Source: Butyricimonas virosa
GTDB lineage: Bacteria > Bacteroidota > Bacteroidia > Bacteroidales > Marinifilaceae
Direction: 5' to 3'
DNA length: 64,000 nucleotides
Assembly: GCF_025148635.1 (NCBI RefSeq)
Contig: NZ_CP102269.1
Span: 2,294,001-2,358,000, forward strand
Shown here: positions 53,115-62,350 of the stretch, one piece after another
Position numbering within the stretch: position 1 is the first letter of the stretch
How the letters are laid out: each line of letters opens with the position of its first letter
Notes under the pieces: generated by a model
The model's input: only the letters and a program-made list of their open reading frames with translations
Told to the model about the DNA's origin: nothing
Databases searched by the model: none
Position numbers and translations under genes: made by a program

Positions 53115-55415
53115 TTATTTTTTGCGACGTTTCCACCATAATGCAAGACTGAGGAAGGTCAATATTCCGGGTAAAAGACCCATGAAAAGAATCTTGATCC
53201 ATAGTCCCCATTCTTCGTTGATGTTAATTTTGTTGTCCGATGAACCTTTGCGACTAGTGTCAACCGGGAATTCCCCGAATGAAAGAAGGCGGAAAGACTC
53301 CGTGATCACGCTAAAATTGGCAGAAGAAATACCATTCCGTTGACGGGAAAGCTCCCCGTTACCGATACAATCTGCATCCCCGAGAACGATAATGCGTTGT
53401 TCTCTGTTATTCACTTCTCGGTTCAGGTACATCATGGTTGTGTTGGCTTGCTCTACCTCCCCGATACTAGGATTGATTCGAGCCGTGTCTTCAATAAAAT
53501 TTGTTGTTTCCAGTTCATTCCATGAGCCGGTTGAATCCGTTGTTAATATGGGAACAACCTTGAATCCTTTCTCTTCTGTCTGCTTTATACCCACGGCGGA
53601 AGGCATGGTGATTTGATTACCAAAAGCTAGCAATTTGTCAAACCTATTTATCACATTAAGAGAAGCCATCGTGGGATTCGCTAGGATTAGGTCTGTAGAG
53701 AAATCTTTACTCTCTTGCACGAGAATACCCGGCATAAATGACAATCCGAGAGGTGCAAGCAAGGGATTCATTTGTTCTTGGCGACGCGGTTCCCCGGCGA
53801 TAAGAAGGTTACGTCCCTCGGCAATGTAGTTTTCAATAATCTCCTGTTCTTTCGGTGATAAAGCCGTGCGAACATCCGAGATCACGAGAATGTCAATATT
53901 TTCGGGAACCTTGTTCACGCTATCAAGGGAAAGAGATATGCTCTCGAAACCTTGGTTCACGAGTGAATTTCTGAAATCTTTATACTGGGAGAATGCGTAA
54001 TAATCCCGTTCGCCGATTCCATCTATGCTACGTTCCCCGTGACCGGTAAGAAAAGCCACGACGGGGGATTTTATGACCATGCGTTTCAATGCGGCACTAA
54101 TCTCCGTTTCTGTCGGGTGACGGTAATTATCCTCGTAAAGGCGTAGATAAGACTTTTGCCCGTTACCTCTTTCAATCACGCGGACATATTTATTATATTC
54201 TCCGGAAAGGTCTTCTTTTGCCCGGATCTGTTCGGGAGTCAATACTCTTTTTACATCCCAGTCCAGTGCATCACATATTTTTTTCAGCCGTTGCTCATCG
54301 GTAAGTCCGGGATAACGCTGTTCTAGAGTTGGATTGTTTGTTTTGTCATAATAATACACGTATTTCATTTTGATCTCCGGTTTGAAACGGATGTATTTCT
54401 CAAAGCGATTAAAATCCTCGTTATAATAGCGGGGAAGAGCCCGGAAATAGTTTTCATCGAACATATTCGCATAGGTAGTGATCGTTAAAGGGCCATCCAG
54501 CTTTTCCATGATATCAATACTGTTTTGCGTCAACGTGTTTTCTTTCATTTCCGTTGCGTCGTAATAACAGCGAAGCGCGGGGCGGGCACTGAAATAACCG
54601 ATCAAAAGGGTCACCACGATAACACCCCCGTAACGAAGCATGCTCTGCAAGGCGGAAAGTTTCGTGCGTTCTGCTTGTAGACGTAAAATAGAAAGCGTCA
54701 CGAAAAGAACGATAACCAGCAAGAAATAAAGGAAATCCTCGCTGCAAATCAAGCCTTTAAAGAAAGTGTCTGCTCGTCCTGAAATTGAAAGCCAATACGT
54801 GATGTCCCGGACAAACGAAATTTCTTGTCCGACATGACCGATATAATTCAGAACGGCAAGCACCGCAAGGGTTCCGACAGCGGCAACCACCTGATAGGAA
54901 GTTAACGACGACATGAACAAACCGATCGCGGCGTATGCGCAGATCATGAGGAATACTCCCAATAGTGCGGTCAGGGCGAATGGCGTGTCTATATTCTGGA
55001 TCGTGAAAGCCGTGAATACATAATAAATAAACAAAATAGCTACCAGTATCGCGGCGCAAATGACCATGGAGAGATATTTCCCGAAAATAATCTGTCGATT
55101 GGTAACGGGTGAAGAATAAAGTAATTTGATAGATCCCCGGTTATATTCTTGGCTCATGAGTCCCATCGTGAGTAGGGGAATGTACAGGAATAGGTGTTCC
55201 TGCATACTGGATATAGCTCCTTCCCAGCCTAAAAGTAGACGTCCGGTGAGGGAACTGGGATTGTACCCGAGTGCTACCGAGCGTAGGATACTGTCCCAGG
55301 CGTTAGCGTAGGCCATACCGGATTGAAACGTGAAGATAATAAGAATCAACCACGCTATCGGTGAGTAGAATAGCGTGCTCAATTCGTTTTTGGTTATCTT
55401 TAATATTGTTTTCAT
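53115..55415 (-). CDS. ABC-2 permease fused to GldG-family auxiliary domain, module 1
   Basis: About 766 residues combining a GldF-like ABC-2 permease (about 1-260: six spans; ELSTLFYSPIAWLILIIFTFQSG, MSQEYNRGSIKLLYSSPVTNRQIIFGKYLS) with a GldG-like periplasmic domain (about 280-730; VVAFLTGHGERSID, NIDILVISDVRTALSPKEQEIIENYIAEGRNLLIAGEPRRQE) and a final membrane span near the C-terminus. In Flavobacterium these two parts are separate proteins of the gliding apparatus; fused forms are widespread in non-gliding gut Bacteroidales with unknown cargo. ATG 55415 (MKTILKITKNEL) is preferred because it aligns with the paralogue at 58746; the frame is open to 55430. Confidence 0.88.
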   Translation of the reverse strand: MKTILKITKNELSTLFYSPIAWLILIIFTFQSGMAYANAWDSILRSVALGYNPSSLTGRLLLGWEGAISSMQEHLFLYIPLLTMGLMSQEYNRGSIKLLYSSPVTNRQIIFGKYLSMVICAAILVAILFIYYVFTAFTIQNIDTPFALTALLGVFLMICAYAAIGLFMSSLTSYQVVAAVGTLAVLAVLNYIGHVGQEISFVRDITYWLSISGRADTFFKGLICSEDFLYFLLVIVLFVTLSILRLQAERTKLSALQSMLRYGGVIVVTLLIGYFSARPALRCYYDATEMKENTLTQNSIDIMEKLDGPLTITTYANMFDENYFRALPRYYNEDFNRFEKYIRFKPEIKMKYVYYYDKTNNPTLEQRYPGLTDEQRLKKICDALDWDVKRVLTPEQIRAKEDLSGEYNKYVRVIERGNGQKSYLRLYEDNYRHPTETEISAALKRMVIKSPVVAFLTGHGERSIDGIGERDYYAFSQYKDFRNSLVNQGFESISLSLDSVNKVPENIDILVISDVRTALSPKEQEIIENYIAEGRNLLIAGEPRRQEQMNPLLAPLGLSFMPGILVQESKDFSTDLILANPTMASLNVINRFDKLLAFGNQITMPSAVGIKQTEEKGFKVVPILTTDSTGSWNELETTNFIEDTARINPSIGEVEQANTTMMYLNREVNNREQRIIVLGDADCIGNGELSRQRNGISSANFSVITESFRLLSFGEFPVDTSRKGSSDNKININEEWGLWIKILFMGLLPGILTFLSLALWWKRRKK

Positions 55416-55430
55416 AGATTGAAATAGCAT

Positions 55431-56363
55431 TTACTGTTGTACTTTTTTTCCTGATAATTGAGCGAAAATGGCATCAAGAGATTGACGTTCCAGTTGAATC
55501 TCTGAAAGTTGCCAACCATTAGCAACACTTAACTGCACGACCTGTTCGCTGATATCTTTAGAGGCATCGAATTGCAGGCGATAGTTGCGGGGATCTACTT
55601 TTTCGACTCGGGCAACTCCTTCAATCGCTTCTAGTGTTGATACGGGAGGAGCGGCATCCAGCGTGATCAGGAGAGTGGAAGGAGCCACGTAATTGTTGAA
55701 TTCATCCATTGATCCGGAAAATACCAATTTACCTTGTTCGATCATCTTGATATTGTTGCAAGTGGCCTGTACTTCCGATAAAATATGCGTGGAAAGCAAC
55801 ACGGCATGATCCGTGGCAATCTCTTTAATCAAGTGACGGATTTCCACGATCTGGTTGGGATCAAGCCCGTTCGTCGGCTCGTCAAGTACCACGAAACGAG
55901 GATTGTGAACGATGGCTTGGGCTATTCCCACGCGCTGCTGGTATCCCCCGGAAAGATTACTGATAATACGTTCCCGGAAATGAGTAATGTCACAACGTTT
56001 CATGGCCTTTTCAACCGCGGCCGGAATCTCGGACGTGTTCATGAGACGCAGGTTTGCGGCGTAAGTTAGATATTCCTCCACCGTGATATCCGGGTAGAGA
56101 GGAGGTTTTTGGGGGAGGAAACCAATATGTCGTTTGGCTTCGACGGGATTTGTTCGGAGATTATAGCCGTTCAGGTAAACCTCCCCCTCGGTCTGGTTTA
56201 GCACGCCGCATATAATATTCATTGTGGTGGATTTGCCGGCTCCGTTGGAACCGAGTAGACCCAAAACACCTTTTTCCTTGATCTCGAAATTAATGTCTTG
56301 TATAGCCCATTGTATGTGATATCGGTGAGACAGATGCTCGACCTTTACAATTGAATCTTCCAT
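55431..56363 (-). CDS. ABC transporter ATP-binding protein (GldA-like), module 1
   Basis: Cytoplasmic ATPase of 310 residues driving the permease encoded next. Walker A GSNGAGKST (about 39-47), Q-loop FLPQKPPLYPDITVEEYL, signature LSGGYQQRVGIAQAI, Walker B FVVLDEPTNGLDP and switch His in LLSTHILSE are all intact. The C-terminal 80 residues form the extra domain of the GldA/NatA type. The start at 56363 (MEDSIVKVEHL) is chosen because it matches the start of the module 2 ATPase; the frame is open four codons more. Confidence 0.92.
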   Translation of the reverse strand: MEDSIVKVEHLSHRYHIQWAIQDINFEIKEKGVLGLLGSNGAGKSTTMNIICGVLNQTEGEVYLNGYNLRTNPVEAKRHIGFLPQKPPLYPDITVEEYLTYAANLRLMNTSEIPAAVEKAMKRCDITHFRERIISNLSGGYQQRVGIAQAIVHNPRFVVLDEPTNGLDPNQIVEIRHLIKEIATDHAVLLSTHILSEVQATCNNIKMIEQGKLVFSGSMDEFNNYVAPSTLLITLDAAPPVSTLEAIEGVARVEKVDPRNYRLQFDASKDISEQVVQLSVANGWQLSEIQLERQSLDAIFAQLSGKKVQQ

Positions 56364-56414
56364 ATATTCATTCATTTAATGTTAAAACCTTTAAGATTCT
56401 GATCTTTTCGGGAT

Positions 56415-56441
56415 GTACCTTAAATCATAAATCTAAAATCG
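56415..56441. repeat. AT-rich repeat fragment of the ATTTTAGATTTTA type
   Basis: TTAAATCATAAATCTAAAATC lies between the two ABC modules and resembles one arm of the repeats at 835-908, 2245-2679 and 25144-25223. The opposite arm is not clear, so it may be a half copy. Confidence 0.4.
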
Positions 56442-56448
56442 TGCGTCC

Positions 56449-58746
56449 CTATCTCCCTTTACGTTTGTACCACACCATGAAACCCGCGAAGGCCAGCAGG
56501 AACGGGATGACGCCCAAGGCAAACAAATTGAGCCACGGTTCAATTTTCCGGGTCACGCGCAGGCCGTTATCAATGGCCTGGGGACGGGATGTATCAATGG
56601 GAAATTCACCATAAGACAACCATTTGAATGTCTCCGAGATAAAGTTGAAGTTTATGGCGAACATACCGTTACGACCGTTAGCAAGTTCTGCATTGCTGAT
56701 ACAATCGGCATCCCCCGTGATCACGATACGTTGCTCTTTTCCCCCTTTCTCGCGAGTTAAAGAAAGCACAACTGGATAGGATTGTTCTCTCTCCCCGATC
56801 GCTTCGTTGAGCGATAATTCTCCGTCAAGAAAATCCGTGGTTTCAAGTTCATTCCAGCTACCTTGTGGGCGGGTAACGGCGATCGGTTTGATATCATATT
56901 CCTTACCGGTTACATACTGAAGGGGAGAAACGTCCGGCATGACGATCGTGCCTCTCCAGCCTTTTAATTGGGCGTAACTGGGGCTTTGAGCTGCGGCCTG
57001 ATCTGTGAGTTGTGCTGTGATGATTGACGGGAGATAATCGGGATTCCGTTGCACCAGCGTGCCTGGCATAAGTTCGACTCCGAATTTTGCCAGTACCGGG
57101 TTCATGGCTTCCTGGCGGTTCGGTTCTCCCAGGATAAACAAATTGCCGCCACGTTCGATATAACGTTCCAGTCTTTGCATCTCCTCGTCGGAAAGCGGTG
57201 TTCTCATGTCCGCAATAACAAGAATATTCACGTCTTCCGGGATTTCCCGCTCCGCGATGGAGAGTTCAATAGCGTCAAATCCTTGATTAATCAGCGATTG
57301 ACGGAAATATATACTTCTGGCAAAAGTGTAATAATAACGATCACCGGAACTGTTCACGCTTCGTTCGCCGTGTCCGGTCAGGAAGGCAATTTGGGGAGCC
57401 GGCACGAGAAAACGTTTCATGGCTGTGGTAATTTCCGTCTCCGAGGGATGTTTCATCATGTCATTATAGAGGCGCAAGATCGCTTTTTGCCCGTTTTCAC
57501 GTTCCAATACGCGTACGAAACGATAGCCTTCTGCTTTCAAGTCGATCTTCTGGTCTATTTCTTCGGGTGAATGGAACATGTCAAAATCCAACTCCATAAT
57601 CTTGCTGATCTTTTCCGCCCTTTCTTTTATCGGTAATTCATCGAAACGTCCCGGGAATGACGGCTGTACCGAAGGTGCGTAATAATAAACGTACTTCATT
57701 TTGATCTCTGGCTTGAACCGGACGTATTGCTCGAACCGGGCGAAATCATTTTTCAGTTGATCGGGAAGTGCGCTTCCGTAATTTTCATCCAGAATATTCA
57801 TGTAGGTCGTGATCGTCAGATCCCCGTCCAGTTTCTTTACCACTTCTTGACTTCCGGGAGTCAGCGTGTTTTTCTTCAGGGCCGTTGCATCATAATAAAA
57901 CTTGCTGATCGGGAGTGAGGTAAGGTACCCGATAAATAACGCACCACCGATGACAATAAAATAGCGGGCAAGCGTGATCGTTTGGCTTCTCCTCTTACGT
58001 GCGGCTTGTAGTCGCATGGTCGACAACACGATAAACAAAGAAATCACGATGATGAAATACAAGACATCCTCGCTACATATCATCCCCGATAAAAACGGGT
58101 AAGTCCGTCCGGAAATAGATAACCAGTACGTGATATCCCGTACGAAAGAGATACTTTGTCCCACGTCGCCGATGAAATTAAGAACGGCAAGGATGGCAAG
58201 CGTGCCCATTGCGGCCACCACTTGGTATGACGTGATACTTGACATGAAAAGTCCGATCGCCGCGTAAGCGCAAGTCAGCAGGTAAAGTCCCAGCACCCCC
58301 GTGAGGACGTACGGGAGATCCATGTTCTCTATCGTGAAATAGCCGAAAAATACGTAAATCAGAAGGATCACCATCAGCATCGCCCCGTAAACCAGCATGG
58401 ATAAATATTTTCCCAGGATAATCTGGGTTGTCGTGATAGGAGACGAGTAAAGGAATTTGATCGAACCGCTGCTTAATTCCCGGCTCATCAGTCCCATCGT
58501 GATCAACGGGATATATAAATACAGACTTTTCACCATCGAAACCAGTAACCCGGTATACCCGGCGAATGTTTGCATCGTGACCTCTCCCAGACCGTATTCT
58601 AAAGCTAGGCGTTTCAATTGATTCCCGAAATTTTCACTGAAATTCAATCCCGCCTGGAAAGCAAAAATAACGAGAATCAACCAGGATACAGGCGAACAGA
58701 ATAATATGCGAAGTTCTGTCTTCGCTAATCTGAATATTGTTTTCAT
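56449..58746 (-). CDS. ABC-2 permease fused to GldG-family auxiliary domain, module 2
   Basis: 765 residues, with the same architecture as the module 1 protein: GldF-like permease (ELRILFCSPVSWLILVIFAFQAG, MSRELSSGSIKFLYSSPITTTQIILGKYLS, six spans in about 1-260), then a GldG-like periplasmic region (IAFLTGHGERSVN, DVNILVIADMRTPLSDEEMQRLERYIERGGNLFILGEPNRQE) and a C-terminal span (LNLFALGVIPFLLAFAGFMVWYKRK). Similarity to the paralogue is strong along the whole length, so the modules arose by tandem duplication and then diverged. It lies 15 nt after its ATPase gene. Confidence 0.88.
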   Translation of the reverse strand: MKTIFRLAKTELRILFCSPVSWLILVIFAFQAGLNFSENFGNQLKRLALEYGLGEVTMQTFAGYTGLLVSMVKSLYLYIPLITMGLMSRELSSGSIKFLYSSPITTTQIILGKYLSMLVYGAMLMVILLIYVFFGYFTIENMDLPYVLTGVLGLYLLTCAYAAIGLFMSSITSYQVVAAMGTLAILAVLNFIGDVGQSISFVRDITYWLSISGRTYPFLSGMICSEDVLYFIIVISLFIVLSTMRLQAARKRRSQTITLARYFIVIGGALFIGYLTSLPISKFYYDATALKKNTLTPGSQEVVKKLDGDLTITTYMNILDENYGSALPDQLKNDFARFEQYVRFKPEIKMKYVYYYAPSVQPSFPGRFDELPIKERAEKISKIMELDFDMFHSPEEIDQKIDLKAEGYRFVRVLERENGQKAILRLYNDMMKHPSETEITTAMKRFLVPAPQIAFLTGHGERSVNSSGDRYYYTFARSIYFRQSLINQGFDAIELSIAEREIPEDVNILVIADMRTPLSDEEMQRLERYIERGGNLFILGEPNRQEAMNPVLAKFGVELMPGTLVQRNPDYLPSIITAQLTDQAAAQSPSYAQLKGWRGTIVMPDVSPLQYVTGKEYDIKPIAVTRPQGSWNELETTDFLDGELSLNEAIGEREQSYPVVLSLTREKGGKEQRIVITGDADCISNAELANGRNGMFAINFNFISETFKWLSYGEFPIDTSRPQAIDNGLRVTRKIEPWLNLFALGVIPFLLAFAGFMVWYKRKGR

Positions 58747-58761
58747 GTTGGATACTATACT

Positions 58762-59694
58762 TTATTTATAAATATTTTTCCCGGATAATTGTGCGAATGC
58801 AGCGTCAAGAGAATCCCTTTCCAGGATAAGCTCGTGAAGGCGCCAGTTGTTGGTCACGCTAAGTTCTATCATCTTTTTGGTAATATCTTGTCCGGATGAA
58901 AATTGCATACGGAAACGGGTGTCCGTGATATGTTCCACGTGCGTGATATCGGGGATTTGTTTCAATGCCTCTATTGAAGGAGGATTTTCCATGATAACGA
59001 TAAACGTGTTCGGCTCCATGTAGTGATTGAAATCTTCCATACTACCGGAAAAGACAACCTTCCCGTGCTCAATCATCTTGATGTCATCGCAGGTGGCTTG
59101 CACTTCCGGCAGGATGTGCGTGGAGAGCATTACGGCATGATCTTCTGCAATTTCTTTGATCAAGTGGCGTACTTCCACGATCTGGTTCGGGTCCAAACCG
59201 TTTGTAGGCTCGTCAAGTACCACGAATTTTGGATTATGCACGATAGCCTGGGCGATCCCCACGCGTTGTTGATACCCCCCAGACAGGTTGCGAATCAAGC
59301 GTTTACTGAAATGAGCGATCCCACAACGGGATTTTGCTCTCTCCACGGCAGCCTTTACTTGCGATTTATCTACCAAACGCATCAAGGCACAATGTGTAAG
59401 ATATTCGTCCACCGTGAGATCCGGGTATAGAGGAGGTTTTTGTGGGAGAAAACCGATGTGCTTTTTGGCTTCTACCGGATGTTCCCTGAGGCTGATACCA
59501 TTTATATATACCTCCCCTTCGGTTTGATTGAGAACACCGCACATGATATTCATCGTGGTGGATTTGCCGGCACCGTTTGATCCCAGCAAACCGAGAGTTC
59601 CTTTGTTTTTAATCTCGAAATTAATGTCTTTTATCGCCCATTGCACGCTGTAGCGGTGAGAGAGATGTTTGACTTTTACGATTGATTCTTCCAT
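58762..59694 (-). CDS. ABC transporter ATP-binding protein (GldA-like), module 2
   Basis: ATPase of 310 residues, a close paralogue of the module 1 ATPase (shared VKHLSHRY, WAIKDINFEIKNKG and LLGSNGAGKSTTMNI stretches). Walker A, Q-loop (GFLPQKPPLYPDLTVDEYL), signature LSGGYQQRVGIAQAI, Walker B FVVLDEPTNGLDP and H-loop LSTHILPE are intact. First gene after the ECF sigma factor, 111 nt downstream of it on the same strand, so it may be co-transcribed with sigma or driven by it. Confidence 0.92.
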   Translation of the reverse strand: MEESIVKVKHLSHRYSVQWAIKDINFEIKNKGTLGLLGSNGAGKSTTMNIMCGVLNQTEGEVYINGISLREHPVEAKKHIGFLPQKPPLYPDLTVDEYLTHCALMRLVDKSQVKAAVERAKSRCGIAHFSKRLIRNLSGGYQQRVGIAQAIVHNPKFVVLDEPTNGLDPNQIVEVRHLIKEIAEDHAVMLSTHILPEVQATCDDIKMIEHGKVVFSGSMEDFNHYMEPNTFIVIMENPPSIEALKQIPDITHVEHITDTRFRMQFSSGQDITKKMIELSVTNNWRLHELILERDSLDAAFAQLSGKNIYK

Positions 59695-59805
59695 AAATTT
59701 TTATCGTGTTATTGAATTTTCTTTTCTAATAGCAGAACACGACAAAATTTGAAAAGGATGAACAGGGATAACAATTTTCACATTATTTTGACATTTCTTT
59801 TAGGA

Positions 59806-60360
59806 TTATTTTTCCAATAGGAATAGCATCAAGAGGTAGAAATAGTCTTTTAATGAATTTCGTAGTACGTTTAGTGCGTTGTATTTTAGTGTTTTGACCG
59901 AATTGACAGAAATATCAAGTATTTCTGCAATTTCTTTGTTTTGTTTTCCCTCTAAACACATTTTCACGATTCTTGCACTTTGGGGCGGGAGGGCATTCAC
60001 GGCATTATCAATGATGCGGTAAGCTTCTTCTTCAATGAGGTAATCTTTGAATATGACTTCCTGGTTTTGGGCCTCGGGAGATGTGTAATCTATGGTAACT
60101 TTTTTGTCTCGTATATAATTGAAACATAGATTTTTCACGGACACGTAGAGAAATGTTTTCAAACACGGGATTTCTTTATAAGCCGTACGTTTTTCCCAGA
60201 GCTTTATAAATGCTTCTTGTGCAATATCTTCCGCTGCATCACGATCGGTAATGAATCGCGTGGCAACAGCGCACATCGAGGGATAAAGCTCTTGAAAGAG
60301 AGCTTCAAAAGCTTTGATGTTTCCATTTTTAATCGATTCATATATAATTGGATCACCCAT
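59806..60360 (-). CDS. ECF RNA polymerase sigma factor, locus 3
   Basis: ECF sigma factor of 184 residues. Region 2 is FQELYPSMCAVATRFITDRDAAEDIAQEAFIKLWEK (about 22-57), then KTFLYVSVKNLCFNYIRDKK. Region 4 is LPPQSARIVKMCLEGKQNKEIAEILDISVNSVKTLKYNALNVL (about 122-165). Its expected FecR partner is at 51755-52939, separated by four ABC-transporter genes on the same strand, an unusual arrangement. A housekeeping-type promoter lies just upstream. Confidence 0.93.
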   Translation of the reverse strand: MGDPIIYESIKNGNIKAFEALFQELYPSMCAVATRFITDRDAAEDIAQEAFIKLWEKRTAYKEIPCLKTFLYVSVKNLCFNYIRDKKVTIDYTSPEAQNQEVIFKDYLIEEEAYRIIDNAVNALPPQSARIVKMCLEGKQNKEIAEILDISVNSVKTLKYNALNVLRNSLKDYFYLLMLFLLEK

Positions 60361-60389
60361 AGTTGCATTAAACCTTCGTTTTATGAGTT

Positions 60390-60420
60390 CAAAAATAGTA
60401 AAAAAAATCCCGACAGCAAC
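60390..60420 (-). promoter_or_regulatory. Candidate promoter of the locus 3 sigma gene
   Basis: On the reverse strand GTTG (60420-60417), 19 nt, then TATTTTTG (60397-60390). It fits the Bacteroidetes consensus except for the first base of the -33 box. The start codon is 29 nt downstream. Confidence 0.55.
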
Positions 60421-60587
60421 AAGTACCCTTTATTTTTATTAATTGAATATGAGGAAGTTCTATTTCGTCGAAAAAAGAACAAAAAAACATTTTACACCTA
60501 TCATAAAACGAACGTTTAATGATAGTATTTTTAATGCCCAGTAGTTAATATATTGTTCCTGTGTGAGTTAAATATTGTTTAGGGGAT

Positions 60588-61190
60588 TTATATTGTACAA
60601 AAGAAAGTGACTAAAAACGGTACGCTTAAATCTACCAGGATCCCGTGAACGATTGATATAATTACAAACTCTTTCCCGCAAAACTTCGTGATGATAGGAA
60701 GTGTGGTATCGGCAGTAGTTGCTCCACCCACGGAAATGGGAGCAAGTTTCCCAAAATAGCGTACAAGTAAGGGGGCCGCTAACAGAGCAATCAATTCTCG
60801 AAGAATGTTGGAAACGAGAGCGATTGTACCGAGTTCCGCTCCTTTGTACTGGGTGATAAAAATAGTTGAGAGAGAATAATATCCGAATCCAGAACCTACG
60901 GCTAGGCAGTCAGTTAGGCTTTTACCGCTTAAGATGACACTGATTAAAGCGGAGCCGGCTAAAGTTCCAATGATTGTTGCCAATGGAACCAAAATAATTT
61001 TGAAATTCTGATGCTTTAAGGCTTCCAATGCTTTTTTATCGCTTCCAATGCTGATGCCGACAAAAAACATGAGAGCATACAAGGCATAAAGGGTGGGTTC
61101 TTCAGCGGTTAACAGAGAGGGAACATTTACGAATTTGCCTATCAAGACTCCTGCAATAAAGAAAGAAACAATGATGATACTACCTTTCAT
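60588..61190 (-). CDS. lysO: LysO-family lysine exporter, C-terminal part
   Basis: A 200-residue membrane protein of about six spans that matches the C-terminal part of LysO (DUF340): ALYALMFFVGISIGSDKKALE, AVGSGFGYYSLSTIFITQYKGAELGTIALVSNILRE and GGATTADTTLPIITKFCGKEFVIISIVHGILVD. LysO exports lysine and toxic analogues. The frame extends to 61244, but ATG 61190 (MKGSIIIVSF) starts the first span. The N-terminal part is a separate gene 8 nt upstream. Split forms are known in Bacteroidetes, and both halves have good starts, so this looks like two subunits and not a broken gene. Confidence 0.83.
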   Translation of the reverse strand: MKGSIIIVSFFIAGVLIGKFVNVPSLLTAEEPTLYALYALMFFVGISIGSDKKALEALKHQNFKIILVPLATIIGTLAGSALISVILSGKSLTDCLAVGSGFGYYSLSTIFITQYKGAELGTIALVSNILRELIALLAAPLLVRYFGKLAPISVGGATTADTTLPIITKFCGKEFVIISIVHGILVDLSVPFLVTFFCTI

Positions 61191-61198
61191 GGATGGAA

Positions 61199-61468
61199 TT
61201 ATTTCGTGGACATGAAGAAAAAACGATAGACACCCCAAGCGCATAATACGCTTCCTGCGATTGCTGCCAGGGTAATAAGTAAAGCTTCTAAGCCGATAGA
61301 GTCGAGATTATTCATTACATCCCCGTTAGCACCAACTGTGATCCCTAAAAGAAATAAAAGGAGAAATATGGCATAATTAATGAGTTTTTGCACGAATTTC
61401 AAATTTCTCTCTTTAAAAGCATACCCTAAAATGATGCCACAAACCATCAAGCTAATAACTATAATCAT
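61199..61468 (-). CDS. LysO-family transporter, small N-terminal subunit
   Basis: An 89-residue protein with about three membrane spans (VISLMVCGIILGYAF, YAIFLLLFLLGITVGAN, LEALLITLAAIAGSVLCAW), corresponding to the N-terminal domain of full-length LysO. It is encoded immediately before the larger part and is probably co-translated with it. A TAGTTTTGC -7-like element is present on the reverse strand at 61495-61488, 20 nt before the start. Confidence 0.8.
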   Translation of the reverse strand: MIIVISLMVCGIILGYAFKERNLKFVQKLINYAIFLLLFLLGITVGANGDVMNNLDSIGLEALLITLAAIAGSVLCAWGVYRFFFMSTK

Positions 61469-61602
61469 GATTTTAGATTTCTTTCCGCAAAACTACGATT
61501 TATTTTGTAAAACTGCTATATTTATAAATTCGTACTTAAAAGTGTAACATTAATTGAATGTGTCACGTTTATCTATTCTATTTAAATCTTTAAAATGTTG
61601 TT

Positions 61603-62040
61603 ATGAAAAAAGTGATTTCGTCTATAATTGCCCCCAACCAAAAATTTTTAAGTTTGGGCTTGTTGATTTTGCGTGTATTGGTTGGGATAACTATGTTAAC
61701 TCATGGTTTAGCCAAGTTGACGTCGTTCTCCGAATTGTCTGCTACTTTCCCGGATCCTATAGGTTTAGGAAGTACGTTGTCATTGATTTTGATTATTGGA
61801 GCCGAAGTTGGATGCTCCTTATTCGTTATTGTGGGAGCTTTTACACGATTAGCAACAATCCCGTTGGTATTTTCTATGTTGGTGGTTATATTTGTAGTGC
61901 ATGCCAATGATCCATTTCAGATGAGGGAATTACCTTTCCTATATTTAGGTATTTATATCTTGCTGTTTTTTACGGGTGCGGGGAAAATATCTCTTGACTC
62001 GATAATTTCTAAAAAAATAGATGTAAGTATTCAAAAATAA
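61603..62040 (+). CDS. DoxX family membrane protein
   Basis: A 145-residue protein with four membrane spans and the DoxX signature in the first half (LLILRVLVGITMLTHGLAKL, about 21-40). The remaining spans are TLSLILIIGAEVGCSLFVIVGAF, RLATIPLVFSMLVVIFVVH and PFLYLGIYILLFFTGAGKISLDS. DoxX proteins are associated with membrane redox and thiol stress, but the function of this one is unknown. It is a single gene, divergent from lysO. Confidence 0.9.
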   Translation: MKKVISSIIAPNQKFLSLGLLILRVLVGITMLTHGLAKLTSFSELSATFPDPIGLGSTLSLILIIGAEVGCSLFVIVGAFTRLATIPLVFSMLVVIFVVHANDPFQMRELPFLYLGIYILLFFTGAGKISLDSIISKKIDVSIQK

Positions 62041-62058
62041 AGAGATAAAGCAGGAATC

Positions 62059-62208
62059 CTAAGGGATTACCTGCTCTGTTCCATCTAGAATGGGAATTAC
62101 GTTTTCGTCTTCTTCTAGTATCGTTGCTGCTAAGAGCCAATATATTAATAGAATAATGGCGATAGTAATTCCGACAATCGTCCAAGGGTTAGTTTTTTTC
62201 TTTTTCAT
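62059..62208 (-). CDS. Possible small membrane protein, 49 residues
   Basis: From ATG 62208 the frame gives a lysine-rich start (MKKKKTNPW), one membrane span (TIVGITIAIILLIYWLLAAT) and an acidic, proline-containing tail. The positive-inside pattern is that of a real single-span protein. No family is recognised. An upstream in-frame ATG at 62241 would add 11 residues. It is convergent with DoxX. Confidence 0.45.
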   Translation of the reverse strand: MKKKKTNPWTIVGITIAIILLIYWLLAATILEEDENVIPILDGTEQVIP

Positions 62209-62350
62209 GCTTGCTAATATTATAAATGTTTTGTTAAGCATGAACGTAAATCAATGTATTTTGTTTGTTTATTTGAGAATATTCTTAAATATGTAGACTA
62301 GGGAGGAGCGGTATGAGTAATGGCTTGTGGCCTAAAAGAACATTATAAAC

